Shown here: in pieces, positions 20,725 to 31,492 of the stretch
Position numbering within the stretch: the stretch's first letter is position 1
Layout: each line of letters opens with the position of its first letter
Origin: Stictocephala bisonia
Lineage: Eukaryota; Arthropoda; Insecta; Hemiptera; Membracidae
Direction: 5' to 3'
Length of the DNA stretch: 64,000 nucleotides
Assembly (NCBI GenBank): GCA_035578905.1
Contig: JAQJVL010000425.1
Location: forward strand, 372,001-436,000
Program-made: the position numbers and the translations under genes
Notes under the pieces: model-generated
Told to the model about the DNA's origin: nothing
Database searches by the model: none
Seen by the model: the letters and a program-made list of their open reading frames with translations, nothing else

Positions 20725-22051
20725 CAGGGCGTTTCAAAAAGGACTTTACAAATTTGAAAATTCATATAAAATTTATTAAACAAGGTTCAGAGCTGGTTTT
20801 GGTGTTGTTTTAAAGGAAAATAGTTTAAGTTTTGACTCGCGTAGTCCGTTAATGCCTAATCGCGCCGCACAAGCGCCAGTGACAGTTACGTTTAACATGG
20901 CTGCCCTCACTGGAGCGTGCTAGTTGTGTGTTTTGGTTTGAAGAATCGAAGTCTGCGACAACAGTTCAGCGTAATTTTCGTACCAAGTACGCTAAAGATC
21001 CTCCTAGTAGGCCTACAATTTATGAGTGGCATAGTTGTTTTGTAGAAACAGGGTGCTCAGTGAAACAAAAAATCCTCAGGTCGTCCAAGCACATCTGAGA
21101 AGTCGTTGAGCAAGGGAGACAATGTTTTGTAAATAGCCCTACCCGGCGTGCATCTCGTGAGCTGCAAGTACCACATACGACGGTTTGGCGTGTGTTAAGA
21201 AAACGTTTGCACTTGAAACCATACCGATATTCGCTTTTACAAGCAATTAAAGACACTGATAAGATTGCCCGTAGGAACTTCTGTGTGGATATGTTAAATC
21301 GAGTGGATGATGATGAACATTTCTTGGACAACATAATATTTAGTGACGAGACCACTTTTCACTTAAGTGGCAAGGTAAACACACATAACTGTAGGATTTG
21401 GGGCAGCGACAATCCACATGAAACATTACATGTTCGTGATAGCCCTAAAGTGAACGTTTTTTGTGCGTTGAGCAAGAGGAAAGTGTACGGCCCCTTTTTT
21501 TTCCAAGAGAGAACCATCAATGGGATAGTGTACCTTGATATGTTGCAACAATTTTTAATACCACGGATCGATGAGGATGACCGAGAACGAAATGTTTTCT
21601 TTGTGCAAGATGGCGCACCACCACATTATCTGACTGACGTCCGGGATTTTCTAAATGACCGCTTCCCAGGTCAATAGATTGGCCATGATGCGCCAATTGC
21701 ATGGCCCCCCGTTCCCCAGACCTGACAACGCTAGATTTTTTCTCCTGGGGTTTCAAAAAATATATGGTGTACGTACCTCCTTTGCAGGCCACTCTACCTG
21801 AACTTAGAGCAAGAATTTACGCTGCTGCTGAGCAAGTTAGACCTGAAATGCTAGTGCGAGTCTGGGAAGAAATCGACTACCGATGGGATGTCTGCAGAAT
21901 AACCAACGGAAGCCACATAGAACATCTTTAGTTTAAGGTAAAAAAACTTGAAGTTTTATCCTTTAAAATAATACCAAAACCAGCTCTGTACCTTGTTTAA
22001 TAAAATTTATATGAGTTTTCAAAGTTTTAAAGTCCTTTTTGAAACGCCCTG
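20725..22051 (+). mobile_element. mariner-like (IS630/Tc1/mariner) element, 1327 bp
   Basis: The ends CAGGGCGTTTCAAAAAGGAC and the inverted counterpart GTCCTTTTTGAAACGCCCTG are flanked by TA on both sides (20,723-20,724 and 22,052-22,053), the target duplication of this superfamily. Inverted similarity extends about 100 bp inward (CAGAGCTGGTTTTGGT against ACCAAAACCAGCTCTG). The element lies inside a 33-bp minisatellite that resumes in phase with its pattern on the other side, a clean insertion. The transposase is broken. Confidence 0.95.
20897..21931 (+). pseudogene. mariner-like transposase, inactivated
   Basis: DD-D transposase of a mariner-like lineage common in arthropods. An N-terminal helix-turn-helix region is legible from ATG 20,897 in shifting frames (KSATTVQRNFRTKY; RASRELQVPHTTVWRVLRKR). 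The long open part starts at 21,192 and carries IIFSDETTFHLSG (first Asp) and VFFVQDGAPPHYL (second Asp). The C-terminal part from about 21,701 has PRSPDLTTLDFFSWG (third Asp) and ends ITNGSHIEHL at 21,931. Visible lesions are a frame break in the N-terminal third near 21,060-21,110, a TAG at 21,675-21,677 where Trp is expected, and loss of one C in the C-run at about 21,704-21,709. Counting through the lesions, 41 residues separate the second and third Asp. Confidence 0.9.
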
Positions 22052-22130
22052 TACTTAACAATTGATGTTAATTGTACGTAACAATATTAAAAATTAATGT
22101 TAATTGCGCATAGCATAGTAAAAATTAATT
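22052..22130 (+). repeat. 33-bp minisatellite, right part
   Basis: ACTTAACAATTGATGTTAAT and two further degenerate copies continue the array interrupted at 20,724. Confidence 0.75.
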
Positions 22131-23580
22131 GTTATGTTAGAAAAGTATAATAAGGACTTCATTTGACAATGACAAAGGCTGGGAGATTCAATATTCACAG
22201 TTATCTCACACTGTTTATGACCAACTCACCAACTGGCATAAACAAACCTTAAACATTTACCCTCTAATTTACCTGGAAGGGTGGAAGGAAATGAGTTTCA
22301 ATAGCTTTTTTATTCCCAAAGGTGCATGTAATGAGAAGTATAGCTCCGAACTAATTGCAGATTGTGGCCAAGCCGAGTTAAACGTGTGGAGAGGTATACC
22401 GTAATGGGAGTTCAAATCACCTTACATAGAGGACTATTTACCACAATTGTCTAAACAATGTTCATGAGTTTGAACGTGTAACTCTCATATATTAAAACTG
22501 TAAATTTGTATAGTATAGATCTTACCTTATTCAGTAGTTTATTGTTAAGTTAATTAAAAAATTAAATTGTGATATTAATTATGTTTGCAATACCTCAAAC
22601 GATGATCGATGCAATACCTCAACGAGCATTTCTAGAAGATATTAAGCTGCTTATTAACCTGGTGATGGGTTTAATTTTTATCAAGATTTAGGAGTTTTTA
22701 TTATCTTTTTACTACTGTAAGTGTCCAGATGTAAGAAAACCAATCAACTTTATACGTTTTAAACACTGCCATTTACAAAACCGAGTTTACGATTGTTCAT
22801 ATTTTTGTCATTCATTTATTGATACATTCATATTTCTCTTAATGCTTTTACTGAAATTAGATTTTGGAATTTAAAACTATACTTTTGCCACTAAAACACC
22901 ATATTTAAGTTATTAGAAAAAAAAAAAAAACTTAAATACATAGACTATTTGCACTATATAATTATTAGTTATAGATGTGGCCTGAAGCAATATACTTATA
23001 TACACTGTATTATATATAACTAGTGACGTTGTTACAACTAACAGGTAAGTGAGTTGTTATGGTTAGCAAACCATTGCTTCTTCTCTTGCCTCATTTTTCT
23101 TCTTTCCATGGTTTTGTCTATTCCTTCTCTCCCCTTATTTACAGTTTTCAGTTCCAAACCCTAACTAGTGTTGTAACTGAGCCGGTGTTGGCTTGGATGT
23201 TAAGGCTTTGGACTGTGGAGTCGGTCCAAAGTTCTCTCAAACTAGCTCATGTGAACTGGTGAGAAAAAAAACTCACATCATCCATCGTGTCCCCTTCCAC
23301 CAGTGTAATTGTATATTTTCACTTTTATCAATTATTGTAGTCTTAACGTTCACCTTCTCTCTTATTCATCGAGTACTCTGTCTTGAGAGCCTATAACAAA
23401 CAATCCACGTATGTTGGAGAACTATAACAAATTATTTTCGAAAGCTCCGTTCCTGATGAAGTCCAATTTATTAAAAAAATATTGAGTGTTTTATGTTTAT
23501 AAATTCACTTTGATGATATCTAGCATTGTTGATGTGGATTCAAACGTTACAGCTGTTTTACGAGTGTTTCAATTCACAGA
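22131..23580. other. no firm feature; possible old SINE-like fragments
   Basis: Mostly AT-rich. Around 22,365-22,425 GGCCAAGCCGAGTTAAACG and GAGTTCAAATCAC resemble degraded pol III A and B boxes. Around 23,175-23,225 GCCGGTGTTGGCTTGGATG with GTTAAGGCTTTGGACT is also tRNA-like. Neither is good enough to call. Overlapping short frames at 23,059-23,396 look like chance. Confidence 0.25.
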
Positions 23581-23995
23581 TCTATAAAAGGCATAGCCCT
23601 GGTTGACTGACTAACTCAAAACTGATTCTCCAGCATTCCATATACATAAAGAGCTGGAACTTTGTAAATTGGTTCTTAAGGTCTTAAATAGGAAAAATAA
23701 AGTATTTTTATCTTGTTTAATCTTCAGCTGTTAAACAAAAGCAAATAAAATGAACACGTTTGAAGTATACTAAGTAATACCATTGTGTATTTATACTTAG
23801 GCAGCAACACAAGTAGTGTGAGTGTGATTCTGTGAATAAATTTAATGTTGTGATTTTACGTTATCCAGTTATTCTACAATTATTTGTAGTGAAAAAGTCA
23901 TATGCCGAAGGCCGGGTAATTTACAACCCTACGCTGAGAATTGAGAGCAGTAAGGGTTGGGGTTGGCACGCGAAGCGTGCAATTGTGTCCCCTAG
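23581..23995 (+). mobile_element. short non-autonomous Helitron, 415 bp, both ends visible
   Basis: The 5' end TCTATAAAAGGCATAG is preceded by A (23,580). The 3' end has a perfect 6-bp hairpin GCACGC-GAA-GCGTGC (23,966-23,980), an 11-nt spacer and CTAG (23,992-23,995), followed by T (23,996). TC start, subterminal hairpin, CTAG end and insertion between A and T without target duplication are the diagnostic Helitron features. The interior is non-coding and contains CAGCTGTTAAAC, resembling a segment of the 18.5-kb element. Confidence 0.85.
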
Positions 23996-24001
23996 TTAAG
24001 T

Positions 24002-24017
24002 GTATATATATATATTC

Positions 24018-24064
<47 letters not shown>
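24002..24064. repeat. (TA)n microsatellite
   Basis: About 60 bp of alternating TA, broken once by TTCAAT, starting a few bases after the end of the 415-bp Helitron. Confidence 0.95.
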
Positions 24065-24067
<3 letters not shown>

Positions 24068-24910
24068 GACACATAAACTGACGAATAATAAATTGCCCTG
24101 GCTGTTGTGCTAATGGTCCTTTCTGAACTAAATGGAACTAAGTTAGTAACAATGACTACACTCGTTCATATACATCTACACTCATCACACTCATTCGCCC
24201 CTCATATTCACCCATGTGTCTACGATCGGTGTCTTAGTAATGAATAATGAATGAATAATAATACATTTTATTTTATATTTAGAGTAAGGAGTGAAATAAA
24301 CACCAGTAAGTAGGCCACTTTATTATCGTTTCGTATTCAAACACTCTGTAATCATCATTAGAAGTTTCTTAAATTATCTTTGTTAATGGGAATTAATTAT
24401 ATTTCATTAGCAAACGTAGTTAAAAAAAATGTACATTAGTGTTTAAGTGTGATTTTTGTTTTCTCTCCAGATAGTGAGGGAAATGGGCACTAAACCTCGG
24501 GCAGTGTCAAGTTTATTACGTGTCTTAAATCTTAAATGACCATTGTAAACACCTCACCTTTTTTGTTATTTTAACTAAGAACTTACATTAATTATTTTGT
24601 TATCTTATTAGTGATTAGCTATATGTTATTTTTTGAGATAGTCATTGAAATAAGCCAAAGTCAATAAGTTGTTCTATACTTTTGATCAAATACACTAATC
24701 AACTTTTAATATTTTTAACTTTATAAACATCCATCCTATTAACTACCAGGTAATTTATGTCAATTATATTGGTTTATCACATTCGTTAAGTTAAAATTTG
24801 CAATGTTTGATACAATTTACTGTACATTACATTACAATTTACAATAATTATTATAATATAGTAAATGTTACTTATCATTCTTATAATAATTCAGTTTTGA
24901 AAATCTTCGA
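24065..24910. other. AT-rich, no recognised feature
   Basis: About 0.85 kb of AT-rich sequence. Nothing supported. Confidence 0.4.
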
Positions 24911-27832
24911 CCAACTAAATCTAGAGTTCCACTGGACCGATTTTAATAATTAATGTGTTGTTGGAAAGCTTCCGACATGTAGATTTGCCAAAAAATATGA
25001 AAGTTTGATGTTTGTTTTGTATTTATGGTGAAAAAGTCAAAAAACCTGTTCTCCATAAGAAATACATTGAAAACGGGTTTTCACAAATTTTTTATTTTAA
25101 GTTAATTTTTAGCTGCCTTTTTTGAGGTTTTTCAAGAAATGCTTAGCAGCCATTTGTAGGAAATTTAATTCTCTTTCAGAAAATCACCTTCCACTTTAGT
25201 CGATTTCCTCAACGTTTAAAAGTTATTTGCAAAAAAACCAAAGCTACTACACATTTTTTGCGTTGAAAAAATACTGAGTTAGATATATTTTAGTTAAACT
25301 TTGTACAACTAAATCTAGAGTTCCACTGGACCGATTTTAATAATTAATGTGTTGTTGGAAAGCTTGAGACATGTAGATTTGCCAAAAAATATGAAAGTTT
25401 GATGTTTTTTTTGTATTTATGGTGAAAAAGTCAAAAACCTGTTCTCCATAAGAAATACATTGAAAACGGGTTTTCACAAATTTTTTATTTTAAGTTAATT
25501 TTTAGCTGCCTTTTTTGAGGTTTTTCAAGAAATGCTTAGTAGCCATTTGTAGGAAATTTAATTGTTTTTCAGAAAATCACCTTCCACTTTAGTCGATTTC
25601 CTCACCGTTTAAAAGTTATTTGCAAAAAACCAAAGCTACCACACATTTTTGCGTTGAAAAAATACTGAGTTAGATATATTTTAGTTAAACTTTGTACAAC
25701 TAAATCTAGAGTTCCACTGGACCGATTTTAATAATTAATGTGTTGTTGGAAAGCTTGAGACATGTAGATTTGCCAAAAAATATGAAAGTTTGATGTTTTT
25801 TTTTGTATTTATGGTGAAAAAGTCAAAAAACCTGTTCTCCATAAGAAATACATTGAAAACGGGTTTTCACAAATCTTTTATTTTAAGTTAATTTTTAGCT
25901 GCCTTTTTTGAGGTTTTTCAAAAAATGCTTAGTAGCCATTTGTAGGAAATTTAATTCTCTTTCAGAAAATCACCTTCCACTTTAGTCGATTTCCTCACCG
26001 TTTAAAAGTTATTTGCAAAAAACCAAAGCTACCACACATTTTTTGCGTTGAAAACATACTGAGTTAGATATATTTTAGTTAAACTTTGTAAAACTAAATC
26101 TAGAGTTTCACTGGACCGATTTTAATAATTAATGTGTTGTTGGAAAGCTTGAGACATGTAGATTTGCCAAAAAATATGAAAGTTTGATGTTTTTTTTTGT
26201 ATTTATGGTGAAAAAGTCAAAAAACCTGTTCTCCATAAGAAATACATTGAAAACGGGTTTTCACAAATTTTTTATTTTAAGTTAATTTTTAGCTGCCTTT
26301 TTTGAGGTTTTTCAAGAAATGCTTAGTAGCCATTTGTAGGAAATTTAATTCTCTTTCAGAAAATCACCTTCCACTTTAGTCGATTTCCTCACCGTTTAAA
26401 AGTTGTTTGCAAAAAACCAAAGCTACCACACATTTTTTGCTTTGAAAAAATACTGAGTTAGATATATTTTAGTTAAACTTTGTACAACTAAATCTAGAGT
26501 TCCACTGGACCGATTTTAATAATTAATGTGTTGTTGGAAAGCTTCCGACATGTAGATTTGCCAAAAAATATGAAAGTTTGATGTTTGTTTTGTATTTATG
26601 GTGAAAAAGTCAAAAAACCTGTTCTCCATAAGAAATACATTGAAAACGGGTTTTCACAAATTTTTTATTTTAAGTTAATTTTTAGCTGCCTTTTTTGAGG
26701 TTTTTCAAGAAATGCTTAATAGCCATTTGTAGGAAATTTAATTCTCTTTCAGAAAATCACCTTCCACTTTAGTCGATTTCCTCACCGTTTAAAAGTTATT
26801 TGCAAAAAAACCAAACCTACCACACATTTTTTGTGTTGAAAAAATACTGAGTTAGATATATTTTAGTTAAACTTTGTACAACTAAATCTAGAGTTCCACT
26901 GGACCGATTTTAATAATTAATGTGTTGTTGGAAAGCTTGAGACATGTAGATTTGCCAAAAAATATGAAAGTTTGATGTTTTTTTTGTATTTATGGTGAAA
27001 AAGTCAAAAAACCTGTTCTCCATAAGAAATACATTGAAAACGGGTTTTCACAAATTTTTTATTTTAAGTTAATTTTTAGCTGCCTTTTTTGAGGTTTTTC
27101 AAGAAATGCTTAGTAGCCATTTGTAGGAAATTTAATTGTTTTTCAGAAAATCACCTTCCACTTTAGTCGATTTCCTCACCGTTTAAAAGTTATTTGCAAA
27201 AAACCAAAGCTACCACACATTTTTGCGTTGAAAAAATACTGAGTTAGATATATTTTAGTTAAACTTTGTACAACTAAATCTAGAGTTCCACTGGACCGAT
27301 TTTAATAATTAATGTGTTGTTGGAAAGCTTGAGACATGTAGATTTGCCAAAAAATATGAAAGTTTGATGTTTTTTTTTGTATTTATGGTGAAAAAGTCAA
27401 AAAACCTGTCCTCCATAAGAAATACATTGAAAACGGGTTTTCACAAATCTTTTATTTTAAGTTAATTTTTAGCTGCCTTTTTTGAGGTTTTTCAAGAAAT
27501 GCTTAATAGCCATTTGTAGGAAATTTAATTCTCTTTCAGAAAATCACCTTCCACTTTAGTCGATTTCCTCACCGTTTAAAAGTTATTTGCAAAAAACCAA
27601 AGCTACCACACATTTTTTGCTTTGAAAAAATACTGAGTTAGATATATTTTAGTTAAACTTTGTACAACTAAATCTAGAGTTCCACTGGACCGATTTTAAT
27701 AATTAATGTGTTGTTGGAAAGCTTGAGACATGTAGATTTGCCAAAAAATATGGAAGGTTGATGTTTGTTAGTATTTATGGTGAAAAAGTGAAAAAAGCAT
27801 GTTCTTTGTAAGAAATACATAACATTGAAAAG
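24911..27832 (+). repeat. 394-bp satellite, 7 full units plus a partial, with higher-order structure
   Basis: Units begin at ACTAAATCTAGAGTTCCACT, at 24,914, 25,308, 25,699, 26,093, 26,487, 26,881, 27,273 and 27,667 (spacings 394, 391, 394, 394, 394, 392, 394). The last unit decays and stops near 27,832. Private variants show a four-unit higher-order repeat. Units 1 and 5 share GCTTCCGACATG and a seven-A run in the GCAAAAAAACC stretch. Units 2 and 6 share AATTGTTTTTCAG. Units 3 and 7 share AAATCTTTTATT. Units 4 and 7 share TTTTGCTTTGAAA. No frame is kept open. The array abuts the Helitron coding region and its unit start resembles Helitron 5' sequence. Confidence 0.95.
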
Positions 27833-28127
27833 GGGTAGGTTTGCCAGTATTCTGTTTCTAATCATATGGTACACGTGTTATTAATTTAACAGCTGATTAT
27901 TAATTTAACAGCTGATTGTTGCTTTGTTGAATCCAAGAATTCTCATAGTTTTGTTGTTTACATTTGGGATTTGTGTTTAAAGTGTGTCCCTTAGGTTATG
28001 TGTGTGTTTCTTAAGTTGTGTATTTAAGTGGAGAGTGGTTTTTACAGCCAAAATTTGTTATTTGAAAATTACTGTGAACCTTAAATTAAATACTTAGGAG
28101 TATATATTTTTATATATTGGTCTGAAA

Positions 28128-28889
28128 ATGCATAACTTTTTGGTTCATTATATAGTTGGTGATGGAAACTGTTTGTTTAGGAGTATCTCATTTTTACGTT
28201 ATACATCTCAATCTAGATACAGTGAAATACGATCCAAAGTAGTTGATGAAGTTGTAAATCATTGGGATTTCTATTGCCCTTTTATAGTAGGGGATAAGAC
28301 ATATAGACTAACGGTACAAAACGCAACAGATTACAGAGATCTAATGACTAAAGATGGGGAATACGCCGGTAACGTTGAAATTGAAGCTGCAGCAAGACTT
28401 CTTAACTGTCAATTCAAAATATTTACTGAGGACAAGGATTCTTATGTAACAGTTGGTGAAGGCACAACAGTATACAAACTACTATTCTCAGGTAATTTGG
28501 ATGCTGGGCATTACGATGTTTTAATTGATAATCAAGATTCTGATAATCAAGATGATGTAACCTTACAAAAACCCAAATGTGGCCGTATATCAACTAATAG
28601 AAAAAGAACAACATTTTCTGGCAGACATGAAACATCTCACAAACACAAATCAATGAAACCAAATTCTATGAATAGTGATTTGCTTCAGTTGAAAAACAAG
28701 TGTTTTCCCCTTAACTACAAGGATGGAGATACACAAAATTATTATGGATCAAAACAAGATAGAGTGACTCATTCTCCAATTAAAAAGGACGCAACTTCCT
28801 CAACCCACAAACGTGGCCGTCCAACAAAGAATAGGAAAAAAAATCATTATCTGGCAGACGTGAATCGACTTCTCATAAAAAACAATTAA
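28128..28889 (+). CDS. Helitron ORF, N-terminal OTU cysteine protease part
   Basis: 253 codons. Residues 8-130 form an OTU-type cysteine protease domain. GDGNCLFRS (11-19) holds the catalytic Cys15 and the preceding Asp12, GNVEIEAAA is at 81-89, and GHYDVL (127-132) holds the catalytic His128. OTU domains remove ubiquitin in host proteins and are known as an extra module in some animal Helitron proteins. After residue 140 the protein becomes Lys/Arg-rich and ends in the first of three repeats built on THSPIKKDATSSTHKRGRPT, where KRGRP is AT-hook-like. The frame then terminates out of register. Comparison with the next two repeats shows that a GAAAAGAAAA-type run has become a pure A run at about 28,835-28,844, a one-base loss. 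The original protein therefore continued into the next frame. Confidence 0.85.
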   Translation: MHNFLVHYIVGDGNCLFRSISFLRYTSQSRYSEIRSKVVDEVVNHWDFYCPFIVGDKTYRLTVQNATDYRDLMTKDGEYAGNVEIEAAARLLNCQFKIFTEDKDSYVTVGEGTTVYKLLFSGNLDAGHYDVLIDNQDSDNQDDVTLQKPKCGRISTNRKRTTFSGRHETSHKHKSMKPNSMNSDLLQLKNKCFPLNYKDGDTQNYYGSKQDRVTHSPIKKDATSSTHKRGRPTKNRKKNHYLADVNRLLIKNN

Positions 28890-28954
28890 CACAGGTAAAA
28901 CTTCAACACAAGGATGTAGATACACAAAATGATAATGAATGTAAACAAGATAGT

Positions 28955-31492
28955 GTGGCCCATTCTCCAATTAAAAAGGACGCAGCTTCCTCAACCCACA
29001 AACGTGGTTGTCCAACAAAGAATAAGAAAAGAAAAGCATTATCTGGCAAATGTGAATCGACATTTCATAAAAAACAATTAACACAGGTAACACTTAACCA
29101 CAAGGATGGAAATACACAAAATGATAATAACTCAAAACAAGATAGTGTGACCCATTCTCCAATTAAAAAGGACGCAACTTCTGCAACCCACAAACGTGGC
29201 CGTCCAACAAAGAATAGGAAAAGAAAATCATTAACTGGCAGACGTGAATCAAAAGACCAACGCAAGGTAAAGGGGAAAAAGGATAGTGATGTAAATAATA
29301 TTTTACAACCCATCACTTCAGTGCCTGATGCCTTAAAAGTTGTAAACAATGAAAACGAAATAAAATTACACTCATGTGGCAGTCTTAGTGAGGTTTGTGA
29401 ATTTTGTGGTGCTAAACACTTTGTCGGAGAGCGGCCTTCTGATAAAATGTTTTCTAAATGCTGCTCAAAAGGGAAAGTTATATTAGAACAGATTCAAAAT
29501 GCCTTATTAATTGAACAGCTAATGACTAATAATCATAATTATTCCGATAACTTTATGGACAATATTCGTTCTATTAACAGCTCGCTGTCTTTTGCTTCTA
29601 TGGGAGCGCAAATAGTTCCTCCTGCAAGTTATGGACCTTATTGTTTTAGAATTAATGGCACTATTTATCATCGTGCTGGTACATTACATCCTGAAAATGG
29701 AGAACAGCGTAAATATGCTCAGCTGTATATACTTGATCCTGATGAGGCTACAGCTCAAAGAATGAAAATCAAAGAAAACTCTGGATGCAATGAACATTTA
29801 CTACAAATATTAGGCTCATTCATGTCAAAGTATAATCCATTTGCAGAAGCATGCAAAATGATGTATGAAGTGGAGCAAGAATGCATGCAGGACACATTAA
29901 TGAATAACGCTGTTTCATCTGATGTGACGATGGCAATTATTCAAGACCGAAAATATGATGAAAGAAGATATAACTCTGCAAGATGTAATGAGGTTGCTGT
30001 TATTTTCGAGAATACGGATGGCGAACCACCTCTGCACCGTGATTTACTGATTCATTATCGTGCTAACAACACAACCAATAAGAGAAGGACTCAGAGAATT
30101 AGCATTTTGGACCCAAATTTGGAACCAATGGTATATCCAATGTTCTCCCCATACGGCGATCAAAGTTGGGGAATAAATATTCCACTGAATGATAAGCCAT
30201 CATGTCTCCAAAATATTAAAAATAAAGCTTTAAATCCAAGAAAAAGAGTCACTCAGATGCAATATTATCAGTATCGACTTTCTGTACGTGATGAATTTAA
30301 TCCTTTATTGTGTGGAGGAAAACTCACACAACAATATATTGTTGATGCCTACACCAAAATTGAGGCAAACAGATTAAATTTCATTCGACAGAATCAATCT
30401 CAACTAAGAATTGAACAGTACAAAGGTTTAATGGACCAGATTCGTTTGTCAGAAGACAATGAATTGTTTCCCCCTGGAAAGCCATTCATTTTGCCATCAA
30501 CATTTCAAGGAAGTCCACGAAATATGATGCAAAACTACCAAGACGCTATGTCAATAGTGAGGAACTATGGTAAACCTGATCTTTTTATTACAATAACCTG
30601 TAATCCAAAATGGGAAGAAATTACTCAAAATTTAAATGGACAGTCCGTTGAAAATCGTCCAGATTTAGTTTCTAGAGTTTTTCAATTAAAGCTAACAGAA
30701 CTTATGGATGATATAAACAAAAAACATATTTTTGGCATCCCAGTAGGCAACATACATGTAATTGAGTTTCAAAAAAGGGGACTACCCCATGCTCACATCC
30801 TACTGATATTAAAAGAACAAGATACTCCAAAATTACCAGAACATATAGACCAAATTGTATCGGCTGAGTTGCCAGATAAAGACAAATTTCCCACTTTACA
30901 CGCAGCTGTTACAAAACATATGATTCATGGACCCTGTGGTGAGTGTAATTTAAACTCACCGTGTATGAAGGAAAATAAGTGTACTAAAAACTATCCTAAA
31001 TCCTTTCAAAATGAAACTTTAGCTAACAAAGATGGATACCCTCAATACCGCCGAAGAAATAATGGTAATGATTTGTCCGTGAGAAATAAAGTAATTGACA
31101 ATACATGGGTGGTTCCTTATAATCCATATCTTTTGTTAAAATACAACTGCCATATCAATGTGGAAGTTTGCGCTACAGTCAAAAGTGTTAAATATCTTTT
31201 TAAATATGTGTATAAAGGGCATGATTGTGCAAATGTACAAATCACAGAAAGATACAAAAATTTTAACGAAATACAGAAGCACTTAGATAGTAGATATGTA
31301 AGTGCACCAGAAGCCATGTGGCGAATACTTGGAAATGACATGCACAAACAGTCGCACACTATAATACGATTGCCTGTTCACCTTCCTGAACATCAAAGCA
31401 TTGTCTTCCATCCAAATTCACTAAACAGAAATACAGACAATCTGTTACAAACTGCTGTGAAAGATACAATGTTGACAGCATGGTTTAAGTAA
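28955..31492 (+). CDS. Helitron ORF, HUH Rep nuclease part
   Basis: 845 codons. It opens inside the second copy of the basic repeat and carries the third (KKDATSATHKRGRPTKNRKR), so this ATG is probably not a true start. From residue 148 comes the Helitron zinc-finger-like CEFCGAKHFVGE with a later FSKCC. Around residues 603-616 IEFQKRGLPHAHIL contains the HUH metal-binding pair (His612, His614). A Cys-rich segment HGPCGECNLNSPCMKENKC follows. Around 747-755 YLFKYVYKG supplies the two tyrosines (Tyr747, Tyr751), spaced as in two-tyrosine Helitron Rep proteins. These make the single-strand nicks and joins of rolling-circle transposition. The frame ends at 31,490-31,492 through loss of one base after AWFK. 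Codons in the next frame continue the expected protein. Confidence 0.93.
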   Translation: MAHSPIKKDAASSTHKRGCPTKNKKRKALSGKCESTFHKKQLTQVTLNHKDGNTQNDNNSKQDSVTHSPIKKDATSATHKRGRPTKNRKRKSLTGRRESKDQRKVKGKKDSDVNNILQPITSVPDALKVVNNENEIKLHSCGSLSEVCEFCGAKHFVGERPSDKMFSKCCSKGKVILEQIQNALLIEQLMTNNHNYSDNFMDNIRSINSSLSFASMGAQIVPPASYGPYCFRINGTIYHRAGTLHPENGEQRKYAQLYILDPDEATAQRMKIKENSGCNEHLLQILGSFMSKYNPFAEACKMMYEVEQECMQDTLMNNAVSSDVTMAIIQDRKYDERRYNSARCNEVAVIFENTDGEPPLHRDLLIHYRANNTTNKRRTQRISILDPNLEPMVYPMFSPYGDQSWGINIPLNDKPSCLQNIKNKALNPRKRVTQMQYYQYRLSVRDEFNPLLCGGKLTQQYIVDAYTKIEANRLNFIRQNQSQLRIEQYKGLMDQIRLSEDNELFPPGKPFILPSTFQGSPRNMMQNYQDAMSIVRNYGKPDLFITITCNPKWEEITQNLNGQSVENRPDLVSRVFQLKLTELMDDINKKHIFGIPVGNIHVIEFQKRGLPHAHILLILKEQDTPKLPEHIDQIVSAELPDKDKFPTLHAAVTKHMIHGPCGECNLNSPCMKENKCTKNYPKSFQNETLANKDGYPQYRRRNNGNDLSVRNKVIDNTWVVPYNPYLLLKYNCHINVEVCATVKSVKYLFKYVYKGHDCANVQITERYKNFNEIQKHLDSRYVSAPEAMWRILGNDMHKQSHTIIRLPVHLPEHQSIVFHPNSLNRNTDNLLQTAVKDTMLTAWFK

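Noticed and set aside
22362..22435. tRNA gene or SINE
   Set aside because: Only loose resemblance to A and B boxes; no cloverleaf could be drawn and no second copy found in the window.
28128..28500. Viral or host OTU deubiquitinase gene
   Set aside because: It is continuous, apart from one frameshift inside a repeat, with Helitron Rep and helicase, so it is the Helitron's own N-terminal module.
29065..29349. 94-codon minus-strand frame
   Set aside because: Shadow of the Helitron coding strand within its basic repeats.
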